NCBI GenBank assembly: GCA_046598935.1
Contig: JBKJHW010000030.1
Span: 1-31,569 of the forward strand
Source of the DNA: SCUN01 sp046598935
GTDB lineage: Bacteria; Acidobacteriota; Vicinamibacteria; Vicinamibacterales; SCN-69-37
DNA: 31,569 nucleotides
Reading direction: 5' to 3'
Part shown: positions 9,427 through 18,214 of the stretch, piece after piece
Layout of the letters: each line of letters opens with the position of its first letter
How positions within the stretch are numbered: position 1 is the first letter of the stretch
The notes under the pieces: model-generated
The model's input: only the letters and a program-made list of their open reading frames with translations
Database searches by the model: none
Told to the model about the DNA's origin: nothing
Made by a program: the position numbers and the translations under genes

Positions 9427-10962
9427 CTACTCCCACTCGATCGTCGCAGGCGGCTTGGAGCTGATGTCCAGCACGACGCGGTTGATGCCGCGTACTTCGT
9501 TGACGATCCGCGATGACATCGTCGCAAGCAGATCGTGCGGGAGGCGCGCCCAGTCCGCGGTCATGCCGTCGCGGCTTTCCACCGCGCGGATGGCGACCGT
9601 GAATTCGTAGGTGCGCTCGTCGCCCATGACGCCGACGCTTTGCACCGGCAACAGCACCGCAAACGACTGCCAGATCTTGCGGTAGAGCCCCGCGGCCCGG
9701 ATTTCCTCCGCGATGATCGCGTCGGCGCGGCGGCAGAGCTCGAGCTTCTCGCGCGTGAGCGCGCCGAGCACGCGCACGGCGAGCCCCGGACCGGGAAACG
9801 GCTGACGCCACACGAACTCATCGTCGAGGCCGAGCACCGCGCCCACGGCACGGACTTCGTCTTTGAAGAGCTCGCGGAGAGGCTCGACGAGCTTGAACCG
9901 CATTCGTTCCGGCAGGCCGCCGACGTTGTGATGGCTCTTGATCACCGAGGAGGGGCCCTTCACCGAGACGCTCTCGATCACGTCGGGATAGAGCGTGCCC
10001 TGCGCCAGAAAATCGAATGAGCCCAGCTCGCCGGCGCGTTTCTCGAAGACGTCGATGAAAAGCCCGCCGATGATCTTGCGTTTTGTCTCCGGGTCGGTGA
10101 CGTCCGCGAGCGTGTCGAGAAACAGATCTGTGGCGTCGACGAACTCGAGATTCAGGCCGAGCCGCTCGAAGCGTGTACGCACCTGCTGCGCTTCGTTCAG
10201 CCGCAGCAGCCCGTTATCGACCAACACGCAGGTGAGCCGCGGACCGATCGCCTTGTGAATCAGCATCGCCGCGACGGTCGAATCCACGCCGCCCGAGAGC
10301 CCGCAGAGCACGCGGCCGTCACCAACCGTGGCGCGGATGTTTGCGATGCTCTCATCGACGAACGATTCCATCGTCCAATCGCCGGCAGCGCCGCACACGC
10401 CGAACGCGAAGTTGCGCAGAATGTCCGCGCCGTGCTCGGTGTGAACGACCTCGGGGTGAAACAGAATGCCGAAGATGCGGCGGCTGAGATCCTGCATCCC
10501 GACGATGGGCGCCGTCGCGCTCGTCGCGGTGATTTCGAATCCGGCCGGCACCGAGGCCACAAAGTCGCCGTGGCTCGCCCACACGCGAAACGCGTCGGGC
10601 GTTCCGGCGAAGAGCGCGCCATTGCCGCACGAGCTGACACGCGCGTGACCGAATTCCCGGTGCCCTGACTTGCCGACCTCTCCGCCGAGCACATCCGCCA
10701 GAAGCTGCATGCCGTAGCACACGCCGAGGATCGGCTGGCCCAGCTCGAATACGGCAGGGTCTACGCGCGGAGCGTCAGGCTCCGAAACGCTGCGAGGCCC
10801 CCCGGAGAAAATAATGCCGATCGGGCGCCGCCGGGCGATTTCCGCCACCGGGGTGCTGAACGGCACGACCTCTGAATAAACGGAGAGCTCACGAAGCCGG
10901 CGCGCGATCAGTTGTGTGTATTGCGAGCCGAAATCAAGGACAACGACAGTCTGATGCGTCAC
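9427..10962 (-). CDS. guaA: GMP synthase (glutamine-hydrolysing)
   Basis: GuaA converts XMP to GMP with ATP and glutamine. The class I glutaminase domain is complete: VLDFGSQYTQLIARR at the N-terminus, nucleophile Cys82 in GVCYGMQ, and His/Glu in LFHPEVVHTEHG. The ATP-pyrophosphatase domain has the PP-loop GLSGGVDST. The C-terminal dimerisation domain ends VVLDISSKPPATIEWE, a family hallmark. I chose the GTG at 10962-10960 (MTHQTVVV, 511 aa). A second GTG four codons upstream (10974) is possible, but it lies only one base downstream of a perfect TATAAT -10 hexamer, so a transcript from that promoter would begin after it. It is the first gene of the seven-gene minus-strand run ending in rpoN. 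Confidence 0.96.
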   Translation of the reverse strand: MTHQTVVVLDFGSQYTQLIARRLRELSVYSEVVPFSTPVAEIARRRPIGIIFSGGPRSVSEPDAPRVDPAVFELGQPILGVCYGMQLLADVLGGEVGKSGHREFGHARVSSCGNGALFAGTPDAFRVWASHGDFVASVPAGFEITATSATAPIVGMQDLSRRIFGILFHPEVVHTEHGADILRNFAFGVCGAAGDWTMESFVDESIANIRATVGDGRVLCGLSGGVDSTVAAMLIHKAIGPRLTCVLVDNGLLRLNEAQQVRTRFERLGLNLEFVDATDLFLDTLADVTDPETKRKIIGGLFIDVFEKRAGELGSFDFLAQGTLYPDVIESVSVKGPSSVIKSHHNVGGLPERMRFKLVEPLRELFKDEVRAVGAVLGLDDEFVWRQPFPGPGLAVRVLGALTREKLELCRRADAIIAEEIRAAGLYRKIWQSFAVLLPVQSVGVMGDERTYEFTVAIRAVESRDGMTADWARLPHDLLATMSSRIVNEVRGINRVVLDISSKPPATIEWE

Positions 10963-10974
10963 GCGAAGTGTCAC

Positions 10975-10980
10975 TATTAT
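10975..10980 (+). promoter_or_regulatory. Overlapping -10 element (TATTAT) for the plus-strand propeller gene
   Basis: On the plus strand the same bases read TATTAT (five of six consensus). If the last T is position -7, +1 falls at 10987, which is exactly the first base of the GTG start codon of the PQQ-type propeller gene. This predicts a leaderless mRNA. The -10 hexamers of the two divergent genes overlap by five bases. No convincing -35 is visible. Confidence 0.45.
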
Positions 10981-10981
10981 A
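10976..10981 (-). promoter_or_regulatory. -10 element (TATAAT) for the guaA-dnaE-accA-recJ-lpt-rpoN run
   Basis: A perfect TATAAT reads on the minus strand and predicts a transcription start near 10969, about 7 nt before the GTG at 10962. No good -35 hexamer is seen at 16-18 bp spacing; TTGCAA occurs but 21 bp upstream. No Shine-Dalgarno sequence precedes the start, so the mRNA would be nearly leaderless. Confidence 0.55.
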
Positions 10982-10986
10982 GCGAC

Positions 10987-12138
10987 GTGCGTTCGACTGT
11001 GGTTGCAATCAGCATCATCCTCTCAGCGGCGCTCGGGGCGGCCGCCCCGGCGGACCGCCCTGTCGCGCGCATCGACGCGCTGCCGCTCGCGAAAACCTGG
11101 TCACGAACCATGGACGGCGCGGCGCCAATCGCCGCCGCTGCCGCCGCAACCCATCTGCTGGCAGGATGGGCCGATCATTTCGACATGTTTCTGCTCGAAA
11201 CCGGCGAGAAGGACTGGAGCCTCCCGATCCCGGCGACGCGAGCCGCGTGCGAAGCCGCCTTCTGCGTCATCGCAGACGACACGAGTGTTCGCGGCATCGA
11301 TCTGGCGCGGCGCGCCGTCAGCTGGCAGCGCGCGCTCAGCGCGCCGCCCGGCTCTGCCCTTGTTCTGCGTCAAGGCTGGGTGATACTCGCGTCGAAAACC
11401 GGAGTCGTCCGCGCGCTTCAGGCCGCCGACGGGCTCGAAGTATGGACGTTCGACAGCGGCAAAGCGCTCAGCGGCGCACCGTCGATCAATGGCAACCAGA
11501 TCGCCATCGCGACTACCGCGTCTAGCGTCACGCTGCTCGACCTGTCGAACGGCAAGCCGCTCTGGTCCGTCACCCTCGACGTGCAGCCCGGCGCGTTGCG
11601 GCTCGGCGGCGGACGCGTCGCCGTCGGCGCTGAAAACGGCCGGCTCTTCATTCTCGATTCGCGCACCGGCCGCGTCCGCTTCGAAACCCGCACCGGCGGT
11701 AACGTCACGGGGGCGCCGACGCTGGACGATGAGAACTTCTACGCGGTGGGTCAGGATGGCGTCGTCCGCGCATTCGATCGCGGCAGCGGGGCGCAGCGTT
11801 GGTACGGCAATCTCGCCACGCGCGCGTCCGACGGGCCGTCTGTCGATGGCGACCTGGTGTTCGTGCCCCTGCGCACGGGGGCGGTCGACGTGCGTTTGAA
11901 TAACGGCAAGGCCGTCGTCGTGCTGCCGGCGCCCGGCGCCGCGACCTCACGGCTGCCGATGCCGCCGATTGTCACCGGCGGGGGTTCGACGCTTTCGATT
12001 CTGACGATTTCCTACGACCTAGGCGACGCCGGCAAATGGACGCTCGTGCGCCACTCGAGCGGAGCGCGCCTTGCGCCTACCGCGCGGCCGGCGCGGATTC
12101 CGGGCCTCGCGCTGAAGTTGACCGAGCCGGGCCGTTAA
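10987..12138 (+). CDS. Secreted PQQ-type beta-propeller repeat protein (BamB-like fold)
   Basis: 383 residues from GTG 10987. The product opens with a signal peptide (MRSTVVAISIILSAALGAAA, cleavage near residues 20-22). It then has repeating blades of the PQQ/pyrrolo-quinoline type, with W and G at the characteristic positions: ETGEKDWSLPI, DGLEVWTFDSGKALSGAPS, NGKPLWSVTLDV, SRTGRVRFETRTGGNVTGAP and DRGSGAQRWYGNLATRASDGPS. I count at least five or six blades, consistent with one propeller. This fold is shared by BamB (outer-membrane assembly scaffold) and by quinoprotein enzymes. I see no clear PQQ catalytic residues, so a scaffold role is more likely, but the function is not established. It diverges from guaA, and its 3' end overlaps the convergent aminotransferase gene by 62 nt. 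A longer frame from 10912 would overlap guaA and its promoter and was not used. Confidence 0.8.
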   Translation: MRSTVVAISIILSAALGAAAPADRPVARIDALPLAKTWSRTMDGAAPIAAAAAATHLLAGWADHFDMFLLETGEKDWSLPIPATRAACEAAFCVIADDTSVRGIDLARRAVSWQRALSAPPGSALVLRQGWVILASKTGVVRALQAADGLEVWTFDSGKALSGAPSINGNQIAIATTASSVTLLDLSNGKPLWSVTLDVQPGALRLGGGRVAVGAENGRLFILDSRTGRVRFETRTGGNVTGAPTLDDENFYAVGQDGVVRAFDRGSGAQRWYGNLATRASDGPSVDGDLVFVPLRTGAVDVRLNNGKAVVVLPAPGAATSRLPMPPIVTGGGSTLSILTISYDLGDAGKWTLVRHSSGARLAPTARPARIPGLALKLTEPGR

Positions 12139-13366
12139 CGAGCGCAGCCTGCGCGTCGCGCACCGCGTCGGCCAGCCGCCGCACGCCCTCGTTGATCCGA
12201 TCGTGCGTCGGACCCGAAAATGCGAGGCGGATGTACTCCGTGCCCGACCCATCGACGAAGAACGCCTCCCCGCTGACGTAGATGACGCCGCGCTTGTGCG
12301 CGACCGACAGCAGACCTTCGCCCGTCAGGCCCTCCGGCAAACGCGTCCAGAGAAAAAAGCCGCCTCGCGGCATCGACCACTGAAGCACGCCGCCGAGGTG
12401 CGTGGTGAGCGCGTTCACCATCACGTCGCACTTCGCCCGGTACGCCGCGCGCAGCCGCGGGAGGTGCTCGTCGAGGACGCCGCGCCGGCACGCGCCGTTG
12501 ATCACCCGCTGATCGAAGGCGCCCGTGCAGAGATCCGCGGACTGCTTCGCGAGCTCGATGCGCGTTGACAACGCGGCCGGCGCATGGATCCACGCCGTGC
12601 GGAAACCGGGCGCGAGCGTTTTGGAGAAGCTGCTCAAGTAAATAACGCGGCCTTCCGCGTCGTCGGCCGCGATGGGACGCGTCTCGGCGGCCGTCGTCAC
12701 GTCTTCGAAATAGAGATCGCGGTACGGGTCGTCCTCGATGATGAGGAGGTCCTCGCGACGTGCCCACTCGAGCAAGGCGCGCCGTTTCGCGAGGCTCACC
12801 ATCAGCCCGGTGGGGTTCTGAAAATTCGGGACGGTGTAGAACGCTTTCACCGTGCGTCCCGCGGCGCGCTGCTCGTTCAGAATGCGGTCGAGCGCCGCGA
12901 GATCCACGCCGTCGGTCTCCTGCGGCACGCCGACCAGAGTGGCGCCCAGATTCTCGAACGCGGAAATCGCTCCGACGTACGACGGCAACTCCATCAGTAG
13001 TACATCGCCGGGCGTGCACAGCACGCGGCCGATGAGATCGAGGCCCTGTTGCGAGCCGGACGTCACGACCAGCTGCTCGACCGTCGTCGCGATATCCCGC
13101 TGCCGCATCAACTCGACGATTGTCTCGACGAGCGGCCGATAGCCGCGAGTCGCCCCGTACTGCAGTACGCGACCGTCTTTACTCGCCAGCAATTCGTCGG
13201 CGATCTCGCGAAAGTCCGTCCACGGAAAGAGCTCCTCGTCCGGGTACCCGGGCGCAAACGACACGAGGTCCTTCGGCTGCGCCAGGAGCGCGCCCATCTT
13301 GCGGATCGCCGATTCGCGCAACGCCGCGCCCTGCTCGGAGAGAAACGATTCGGGATTGAATGCCAC
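12077..13366 (-). CDS. PLP-dependent class I/II aminotransferase (2-aminoadipate / aromatic aminotransferase-like)
   Basis: 429 residues, fold-type I. The PLP lysine is Lys249 in SSFSKTLAPGFR, and the pyridine-N aspartate lies in LLIIEDDPYRDLYF. Further landmarks are VTSGSQQGLDLIGRVL (phosphate-binding region), NFQNPTGLMVS and GGFFLWTRLP. The sequence resembles the stand-alone MocR-like transaminases (LysN/2-aminoadipate, aromatic amino acids, KAT II-like). There is no N-terminal GntR DNA-binding domain, so it is an enzyme and not a regulator. Substrate cannot be set from sequence. The GTG start at 13366-13364 has AGGAG seven bases upstream, overlapping the end of the preceding membrane-protein gene (3 nt between stop and start). 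The C-terminal tail overlaps the convergent propeller gene. Confidence 0.88.
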   Translation of the reverse strand: MAFNPESFLSEQGAALRESAIRKMGALLAQPKDLVSFAPGYPDEELFPWTDFREIADELLASKDGRVLQYGATRGYRPLVETIVELMRQRDIATTVEQLVVTSGSQQGLDLIGRVLCTPGDVLLMELPSYVGAISAFENLGATLVGVPQETDGVDLAALDRILNEQRAAGRTVKAFYTVPNFQNPTGLMVSLAKRRALLEWARREDLLIIEDDPYRDLYFEDVTTAAETRPIAADDAEGRVIYLSSFSKTLAPGFRTAWIHAPAALSTRIELAKQSADLCTGAFDQRVINGACRRGVLDEHLPRLRAAYRAKCDVMVNALTTHLGGVLQWSMPRGGFFLWTRLPEGLTGEGLLSVAHKRGVIYVSGEAFFVDGSGTEYIRLAFSGPTHDRINEGVRRLADAVRDAQAALVNGPARSTSARGPESAPAAR

Positions 13367-13369
13367 GGA

Positions 13370-14338
13370 TTACTCCTGCTCCCTGAAGCGCCGATACTGC
13401 GCGAGATACGCCGTCATCGCCGTCAGGTCAATGAACTGAAATACGAAACCGCGCGCAAGCCACGCGGCCAATTGCAGCGGCAGCACGGTGAGGCCGGCAA
13501 ACGGCACCCACGCGATCAAACCGAGCCCGGCGGTCGCCACAAGTGACGCCGCTGTGCCGACGACGACGAAGATCAGGATCACGCCGAATATGCCCGCTAC
13601 CTGCCGCGCGTCGTGCAACAGAAAGCGGCGAAGCAACCGGGTGGCCTCGCGCACGCTGCAGTCTTCGGCGACGACAATGATTTGCGTGAGGAGATAGAGG
13701 AAATTGACCGCCGCGACACAGACGACCAGCGCGCTTGTCGCAGCGAGCGCGGCCAGCGGGAACGCCGATATCCACTCTGCGCGAGCCGCCACGCGGTACA
13801 CGCCGAGCAATCCGCCGAAGTACACGGCAAATATCAGGACGTACGCGAGCACCAGCCAACCGCCGAGCCGCGTGAGCCTGCGGCCAAACCGGCCGACGCC
13901 GTCAAGAAAGACTTCGAGGTTCGACTGATTCGCCCGGCGCATCGCGTCGGCCCGGATCGATCCCGAATTCAGTTCGACCGGCGCCCCGCGCTCGCCCTTG
14001 ACCAGAACCGCGATCGAACCCGCCTGCACGAGGAACATCACGATTGCGCCGCCGAGAGCGACGACGGCGAGCGCGACCGCAAATGCCGCAAGCGCGACGG
14101 GCGCCGCTGTCAACGACGTGACGACCGTGCCGGCCGCCGAGCGGAGCCCGAGCGACAGGAGGACGCCAAGATCGTCGCCAAGCAGCGCCGCGACCATGAC
14201 GGCGCCGCCGACAATCGGCACGCCGAGCGCGGCCTTGTATAAGGAGTCCGCGACGAACTCGACGGCCACGAGCGGCCAATTGGCGGCGGTGATCAGAGTT
14301 CCGCGGCGAAGCGCGACACGCAGGCGAAGTGCGGACAA
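13370..14338 (-). CDS. Polytopic membrane protein of unknown function
   Basis: 322 residues with about six hydrophobic segments: around residues 20-55, 70-110 (LAAFAVALAVVALGGAIVMFLV), 160-185 (WLVLAYVLIFAVYFGGLLGVY), 195-225, 245-275 (VAGIFGVILIFVVVGTAASLV) and 280-305. A cytoplasmic-looking segment between them carries EDCSVREATRLLRRFLLHDAR. The layout resembles polytopic DUF4013/glycerophosphodiester-phosphodiesterase membrane-domain-like proteins, but I do not recognise the family with confidence. The likely start is TTG at 14338-14336; no upstream ATG/GTG is available and no clear Shine-Dalgarno is seen. It is co-transcribed with the aminotransferase (3-nt gap) and diverges from the giant kinase across only 39 bp. 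Confidence 0.7.
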   Translation of the reverse strand: MSALRLRVALRRGTLITAANWPLVAVEFVADSLYKAALGVPIVGGAVMVAALLGDDLGVLLSLGLRSAAGTVVTSLTAAPVALAAFAVALAVVALGGAIVMFLVQAGSIAVLVKGERGAPVELNSGSIRADAMRRANQSNLEVFLDGVGRFGRRLTRLGGWLVLAYVLIFAVYFGGLLGVYRVAARAEWISAFPLAALAATSALVVCVAAVNFLYLLTQIIVVAEDCSVREATRLLRRFLLHDARQVAGIFGVILIFVVVGTAASLVATAGLGLIAWVPFAGLTVLPLQLAAWLARGFVFQFIDLTAMTAYLAQYRRFREQE

Positions 14339-14377
14339 CGGTGTTATTCTTACACGCCGCCCTGCCCCGGAACCCCG

Positions 14378-17300
14378 GTGCGCATTTCACCCACGCGTCC
14401 TCACTTCCTTCTCGTCGCCGGTCTGCTGCCGGCTCTCGCGCTTGCCGCGGGCGGTTTTGCGTGGGAAGCGGCGCGTTTCGGCACGACGGCCACCGCCACG
14501 TCGAGCCGGGTCGAATCGTTCGTGCGGCACGCCTTTGTCACGCGCGCGGACGATCTGGCCGCCCTGACAGATCGCGCCGCAACACTTACCCGCGAAGTCA
14601 GCACGGCGATTGCGAACCGCGACGCCCTTCCGCAGGTCTTCCTGACGCTCGTCGAACTGACGAGCTCGGCCCGCGGCACGGTGTCGCTGACCCTTTACAC
14701 CCCTGAATACAAAACCCTGGCGTGGAGCGACGGGCCCGCTGAAGATTTGCCGCCGGAGCGATTGCGCGGCGGCGATTCGATGTTCGTCACCGAAGGCACG
14801 CTTGGCCTGCGCCTTGTGCGCACCCGTCAACTCAGGCTCCCGTCTGCGCCGCCCGACGGCACGGACCGGCTCGTTGCCACCGTGGCCGCGGAAACGCTGC
14901 TTTCGCTCGCCGTCGGCGGTTCGCCCGAGCGGCACCTCGCGTTTCCGTCGCCGTTCGGCGACATCACGCTCGTTTTGCCAACCCTGTCGAGCGCAGGAGA
15001 CAACCTCGTGCACCCGAACTCGTTCATGGTGCCCGGGCCGAATGGCGCGCCGCTCGTCGAAGCGCGCTACAACCCAGATGCCATCGCGGACCGCCGCCGC
15101 GAGTTCAGACGAATTGTCTGGGCCGTCTCCGGGATCCCGCTGGTGCTCTGTCTGGTGCTCACCACCGGCGTCGCCCTCGATCGGCGGCGCGCGAGCCGCG
15201 ACCGCGCGGGTTTCGCGCTGTGGTCCGCCGTTCTCGCCGCCATCGTTATCGGCGCCGGCGCAGCGGCCGCTGCGTTGGCGAGCCTCGCCAGCGTGTCGTC
15301 GTACGCCACGCTCCTGCTCGCGAGCCTTGTCGCGGTCGCACTCGCTGCGGCCGGTCCAATCTCTCTCTGGTTACGCCGCCGCCGCTGCCGCGACGCGTCG
15401 GGCGCTCCCGCCGTATTTGCGATCGAGCAAGCGCTCGCCGCCGGAGCCGCGGCCGCGCTCCTTCTGGCGCTGATCGAATTCCTCCGCCGGCGGCTCGGCG
15501 CTGTGCCGTTCGATCAGTTCGAATTTCCTCTGTTGCCGCTCCGCCTTCAGAGCGCGCTCGGTTTTGCCGGCGTCCTGCTCGTCGCCGGCGCCGCCATCTG
15601 GTCGGCCGCCGCGCTCCTTGCCGTAGCGGCGGAGAGATGGCGCGTCCGGCCATCCGCCCAGCCGGGCACAATCGCCGCTGTTGTGATCTGGTCGGCGGTG
15701 TTGGGCGTTGCGGCCGGGTACCTGCGCTGGACCGGGCATCCCGTTTCAACGGGCGGGTTCGCGGTACTTGCAGCCGCCATTGTGGTGTTCGGCGTCGTCG
15801 GCGCGCGGGTGCGCCGCGACTATCGGCACACGACGCAGGCGGCGCGTCTCGGGTTGCTCTATCTCGGACTGTTTCTGCCGATCGTCGTGGCGTACCCGGC
15901 GTTGCAGTCACTCGCGGACGCGACCGCGCGCCGCATTATCGAGCGCGACTACGCGACCGAAGTTCAGCGAGCCGCGCAGCCGCAGCACCTCCAGGCCGAG
16001 CTCAGCGCAGCGCAAGCCGAGATCGACGCATTCCCCGGGCTTGCCGACATCATCAACCGCGCGCCGCAGACACCGACTCAAGCGGCTTACACGGTCTGGA
16101 GTCAGACGCGACTCGCCCGGAATCGGGTCACGTCGGCGATCGAGCTGTACGATGACGAGGGCGTGCTCGTCAGCCGGTTCGCGCTGAACGTGCCGGAGTA
16201 CGGCGCCCCGGCCGCCGGCGATCCGGTCAGCAACTGTGTGTGGACGCAATCCGGTGAAGCGGGACGCTTCGGCGCGGAAGAACGCCGCATGCTGCGCGGC
16301 GAGCGCGCGCTCTGCGATCCGGCCGGCCCGCGCGGCGCGATCGTCGTGCACCTGATGCCGGACTATCGCGCGCTGCCGTTTATCTCTTCTGACGATCCCT
16401 ACTACGACGTGCTGCGGCCAGGCGTCAGCGAACGCGGCTCGCGCATCGGCGATCTTCAAGTCGCCGTGTACGGATGGGGGCTCTTGCCGACATTCGCGTC
16501 GGGCAACGTCGCCTGGCCGATCACGCCGGCGCTCGCCGACCGGCTGACAGCGTCGCGCCAGCCGTTCTGGGCCGATCTCACGACGGCCGACCGCCGGTAT
16601 CACGTCCACTTCTCGAACGATCGCGGCGGCATCTACGCTCTGGGCTACCCCGTCACCTCGCTGTTCGAGCACCTCACGCGACTCGCCGAAGCGGCCACCA
16701 TGCTGCTCATCGTCTTCGTCGGGCTGCTGGTGGGCGCGACGGTCTTCGGCCCCTTTACCGAACGCCGCGACGCGCCGCTCCGTGTGCTCGTCACTGAGGT
16801 CCGCACGAGCTTCTATCGCAAGCTCTTCCTCTACTTTGTCTTCGCGGCTGTCGGTCCGGTCATCGCGCTCGCGCTCTCCTTCGGCGCTTACATGGGAGAC
16901 AAGCTTCGCGCCGGCGTCGAAACGGAAGCCACGAACGTCGTGACCGTGGCGCGGCGGGTCTTCGAAGAACTGCTGACACTTCAGGACTCTGCGCCGAGCG
17001 ACGACGTGCTTGTGTGGATCGGGCAGGCGATCAACCAGGACGTGAATCTCTTCAGTGGATCGCAGCTGGTCGCCACGAGTCAGCGCGACCTCTTCGATTC
17101 GGGCATGCTGCCAACCAGGACGCCGGCGTCGGTCTATCGGAACATCGCGCTCAACCGCCTGCCGAGCTACACCGGCAACGATCGCATCGGCGGGTTCTCG
17201 TACCTCATCGCCGCCGCGCCGGTGCCGGGCCGCGGGCGGGAGACGATTCTGAGCATTCCGCTCGCGCTCCGGCAGCGGGAAATCGCGCGCCAGATCGACG

Positions 17301-18214
17301 AACTGAATCGCGGCGTGCTCGTCGGCGCCGCGCTGGTCGTCATACTCGTTGCGGCGCTCGGCCTGTACGTCGCAGGCCGGGTCTCGACGCCGGTCTCGCG
17401 TCTGACGCGCGCGACGCGGCAGATTGCCGCGGGCCGGCTCGACGTGCGAATTGCCGCGGACACCGCCGACGAGCTTCGCCGGCTTGTCGATGACTTCAAC
17501 CTGATGGCGTCGACGCTCGAATCGCAGCGCGATGAGCTGACGCGCACGAATCAGTTGAAAGCCTGGGCGGAGATGGCGCGCCAGGTCGCGCACGAGATCA
17601 AGAATCCGCTGACGCCGATCCAGCTGTCAGCCGAGCACCTTCGCCGCGTCCACGACGATCAGGGCAAGCCGCTCGGCCGCGTCTTCGAGCAATGCCTCGA
17701 CACGATCCTCGGCCAGGTGCGGCTGTTGAGACAGATCGCCGGCGAGTTCTCGAACTACGCGGCCGCGCCCGTGCCGCAGATCACAGCCGTCCCGGTCGCG
17801 GAGTTGCTCACCGCGATCGTCGAGCCGTACCAGGTCGCCGGCGGTACGGTCGCGACATCGCTCGACATCGCAGACGGTTTGCCGCCGGTCGCGGCCGATC
17901 GCACGCTGATCGCGCGCGCGCTGACAAACGTCATCGAGAACGGCCGGCAGGCGATGCCATCGGGCGGCCGCCTCGCGGTGCGCGCGTTCAATGAAGACGG
18001 CTGGGTCCGCATCACGGTCACTGACACCGGCGTCGGCATGGACGACGTCGCGCGCGCGCGCGCATTCGAGCCGTACTTCTCGACCAAGACCGCGGGGTCG
18101 GGCCTGGGACTGCCGAATGCGAAACGAAATGTGGAATTGTGCGGCGGAACGCTTTCCCTCGAGAGCGCGCCAGGCCGCGGAACGACAATCACCGTTCGGC
18201 TGCGGCCGAAGTGA
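14378..18214 (+). CDS. NtrY-like multi-transmembrane sensor histidine kinase (1278 aa)
   Basis: One N-terminal anchor (residues ~9-27) precedes a ~215-residue extracytoplasmic segment. Then comes a block of about eight hydrophobic segments (~246-510), a second extracytoplasmic domain (~515-775), two more membrane segments (~776-796 and ~812-837), a third sensor segment, and a last membrane segment (~979-1000). HAMP follows (~1000-1048). The dimerisation/phosphoacceptor box is QVAHEIKNPLTPIQLSAEHL with His1072. The ATP-binding domain has N-box NVIENGRQAM (from 1184), DTGVGM, EPYFSTK and GSGLGL. The H-box is very close to NtrY, the nitrogen-related kinase whose partner NtrX is a sigma-54 activator. 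No response regulator is nearby. Start GTG 14378 (MRISPTRPHFLL) has no clear ribosome site. The stop at 18214 abuts the convergent pssA stop. Catalytic residues look intact; signal and target are unknown. Confidence 0.88.
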   Translation: MRISPTRPHFLLVAGLLPALALAAGGFAWEAARFGTTATATSSRVESFVRHAFVTRADDLAALTDRAATLTREVSTAIANRDALPQVFLTLVELTSSARGTVSLTLYTPEYKTLAWSDGPAEDLPPERLRGGDSMFVTEGTLGLRLVRTRQLRLPSAPPDGTDRLVATVAAETLLSLAVGGSPERHLAFPSPFGDITLVLPTLSSAGDNLVHPNSFMVPGPNGAPLVEARYNPDAIADRRREFRRIVWAVSGIPLVLCLVLTTGVALDRRRASRDRAGFALWSAVLAAIVIGAGAAAAALASLASVSSYATLLLASLVAVALAAAGPISLWLRRRRCRDASGAPAVFAIEQALAAGAAAALLLALIEFLRRRLGAVPFDQFEFPLLPLRLQSALGFAGVLLVAGAAIWSAAALLAVAAERWRVRPSAQPGTIAAVVIWSAVLGVAAGYLRWTGHPVSTGGFAVLAAAIVVFGVVGARVRRDYRHTTQAARLGLLYLGLFLPIVVAYPALQSLADATARRIIERDYATEVQRAAQPQHLQAELSAAQAEIDAFPGLADIINRAPQTPTQAAYTVWSQTRLARNRVTSAIELYDDEGVLVSRFALNVPEYGAPAAGDPVSNCVWTQSGEAGRFGAEERRMLRGERALCDPAGPRGAIVVHLMPDYRALPFISSDDPYYDVLRPGVSERGSRIGDLQVAVYGWGLLPTFASGNVAWPITPALADRLTASRQPFWADLTTADRRYHVHFSNDRGGIYALGYPVTSLFEHLTRLAEAATMLLIVFVGLLVGATVFGPFTERRDAPLRVLVTEVRTSFYRKLFLYFVFAAVGPVIALALSFGAYMGDKLRAGVETEATNVVTVARRVFEELLTLQDSAPSDDVLVWIGQAINQDVNLFSGSQLVATSQRDLFDSGMLPTRTPASVYRNIALNRLPSYTGNDRIGGFSYLIAAAPVPGRGRETILSIPLALRQREIARQIDELNRGVLVGAALVVILVAALGLYVAGRVSTPVSRLTRATRQIAAGRLDVRIAADTADELRRLVDDFNLMASTLESQRDELTRTNQLKAWAEMARQVAHEIKNPLTPIQLSAEHLRRVHDDQGKPLGRVFEQCLDTILGQVRLLRQIAGEFSNYAAAPVPQITAVPVAELLTAIVEPYQVAGGTVATSLDIADGLPPVAADRTLIARALTNVIENGRQAMPSGGRLAVRAFNEDGWVRITVTDTGVGMDDVARARAFEPYFSTKTAGSGLGLPNAKRNVELCGGTLSLESAPGRGTTITVRLRPK

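Noticed and set aside
10912..10986. Upstream extension of the propeller-gene frame
   Set aside because: It would overlap the guaA coding start and hide the signal peptide; GTG 10987 gives a clean signal sequence.
15908..17593. 561-codon open frame antisense to the kinase gene
   Set aside because: G+C-rich codon use in the kinase leaves few stops on the other strand. The translation is Arg/Asp/His-rich with no recognisable domain.
18195..18210. TTCGGC/GCCGAA hairpin just before the kinase stop, considered as a terminator
   Set aside because: The stem is only six base pairs with a 4-nt loop, and no T-tract follows on either strand.
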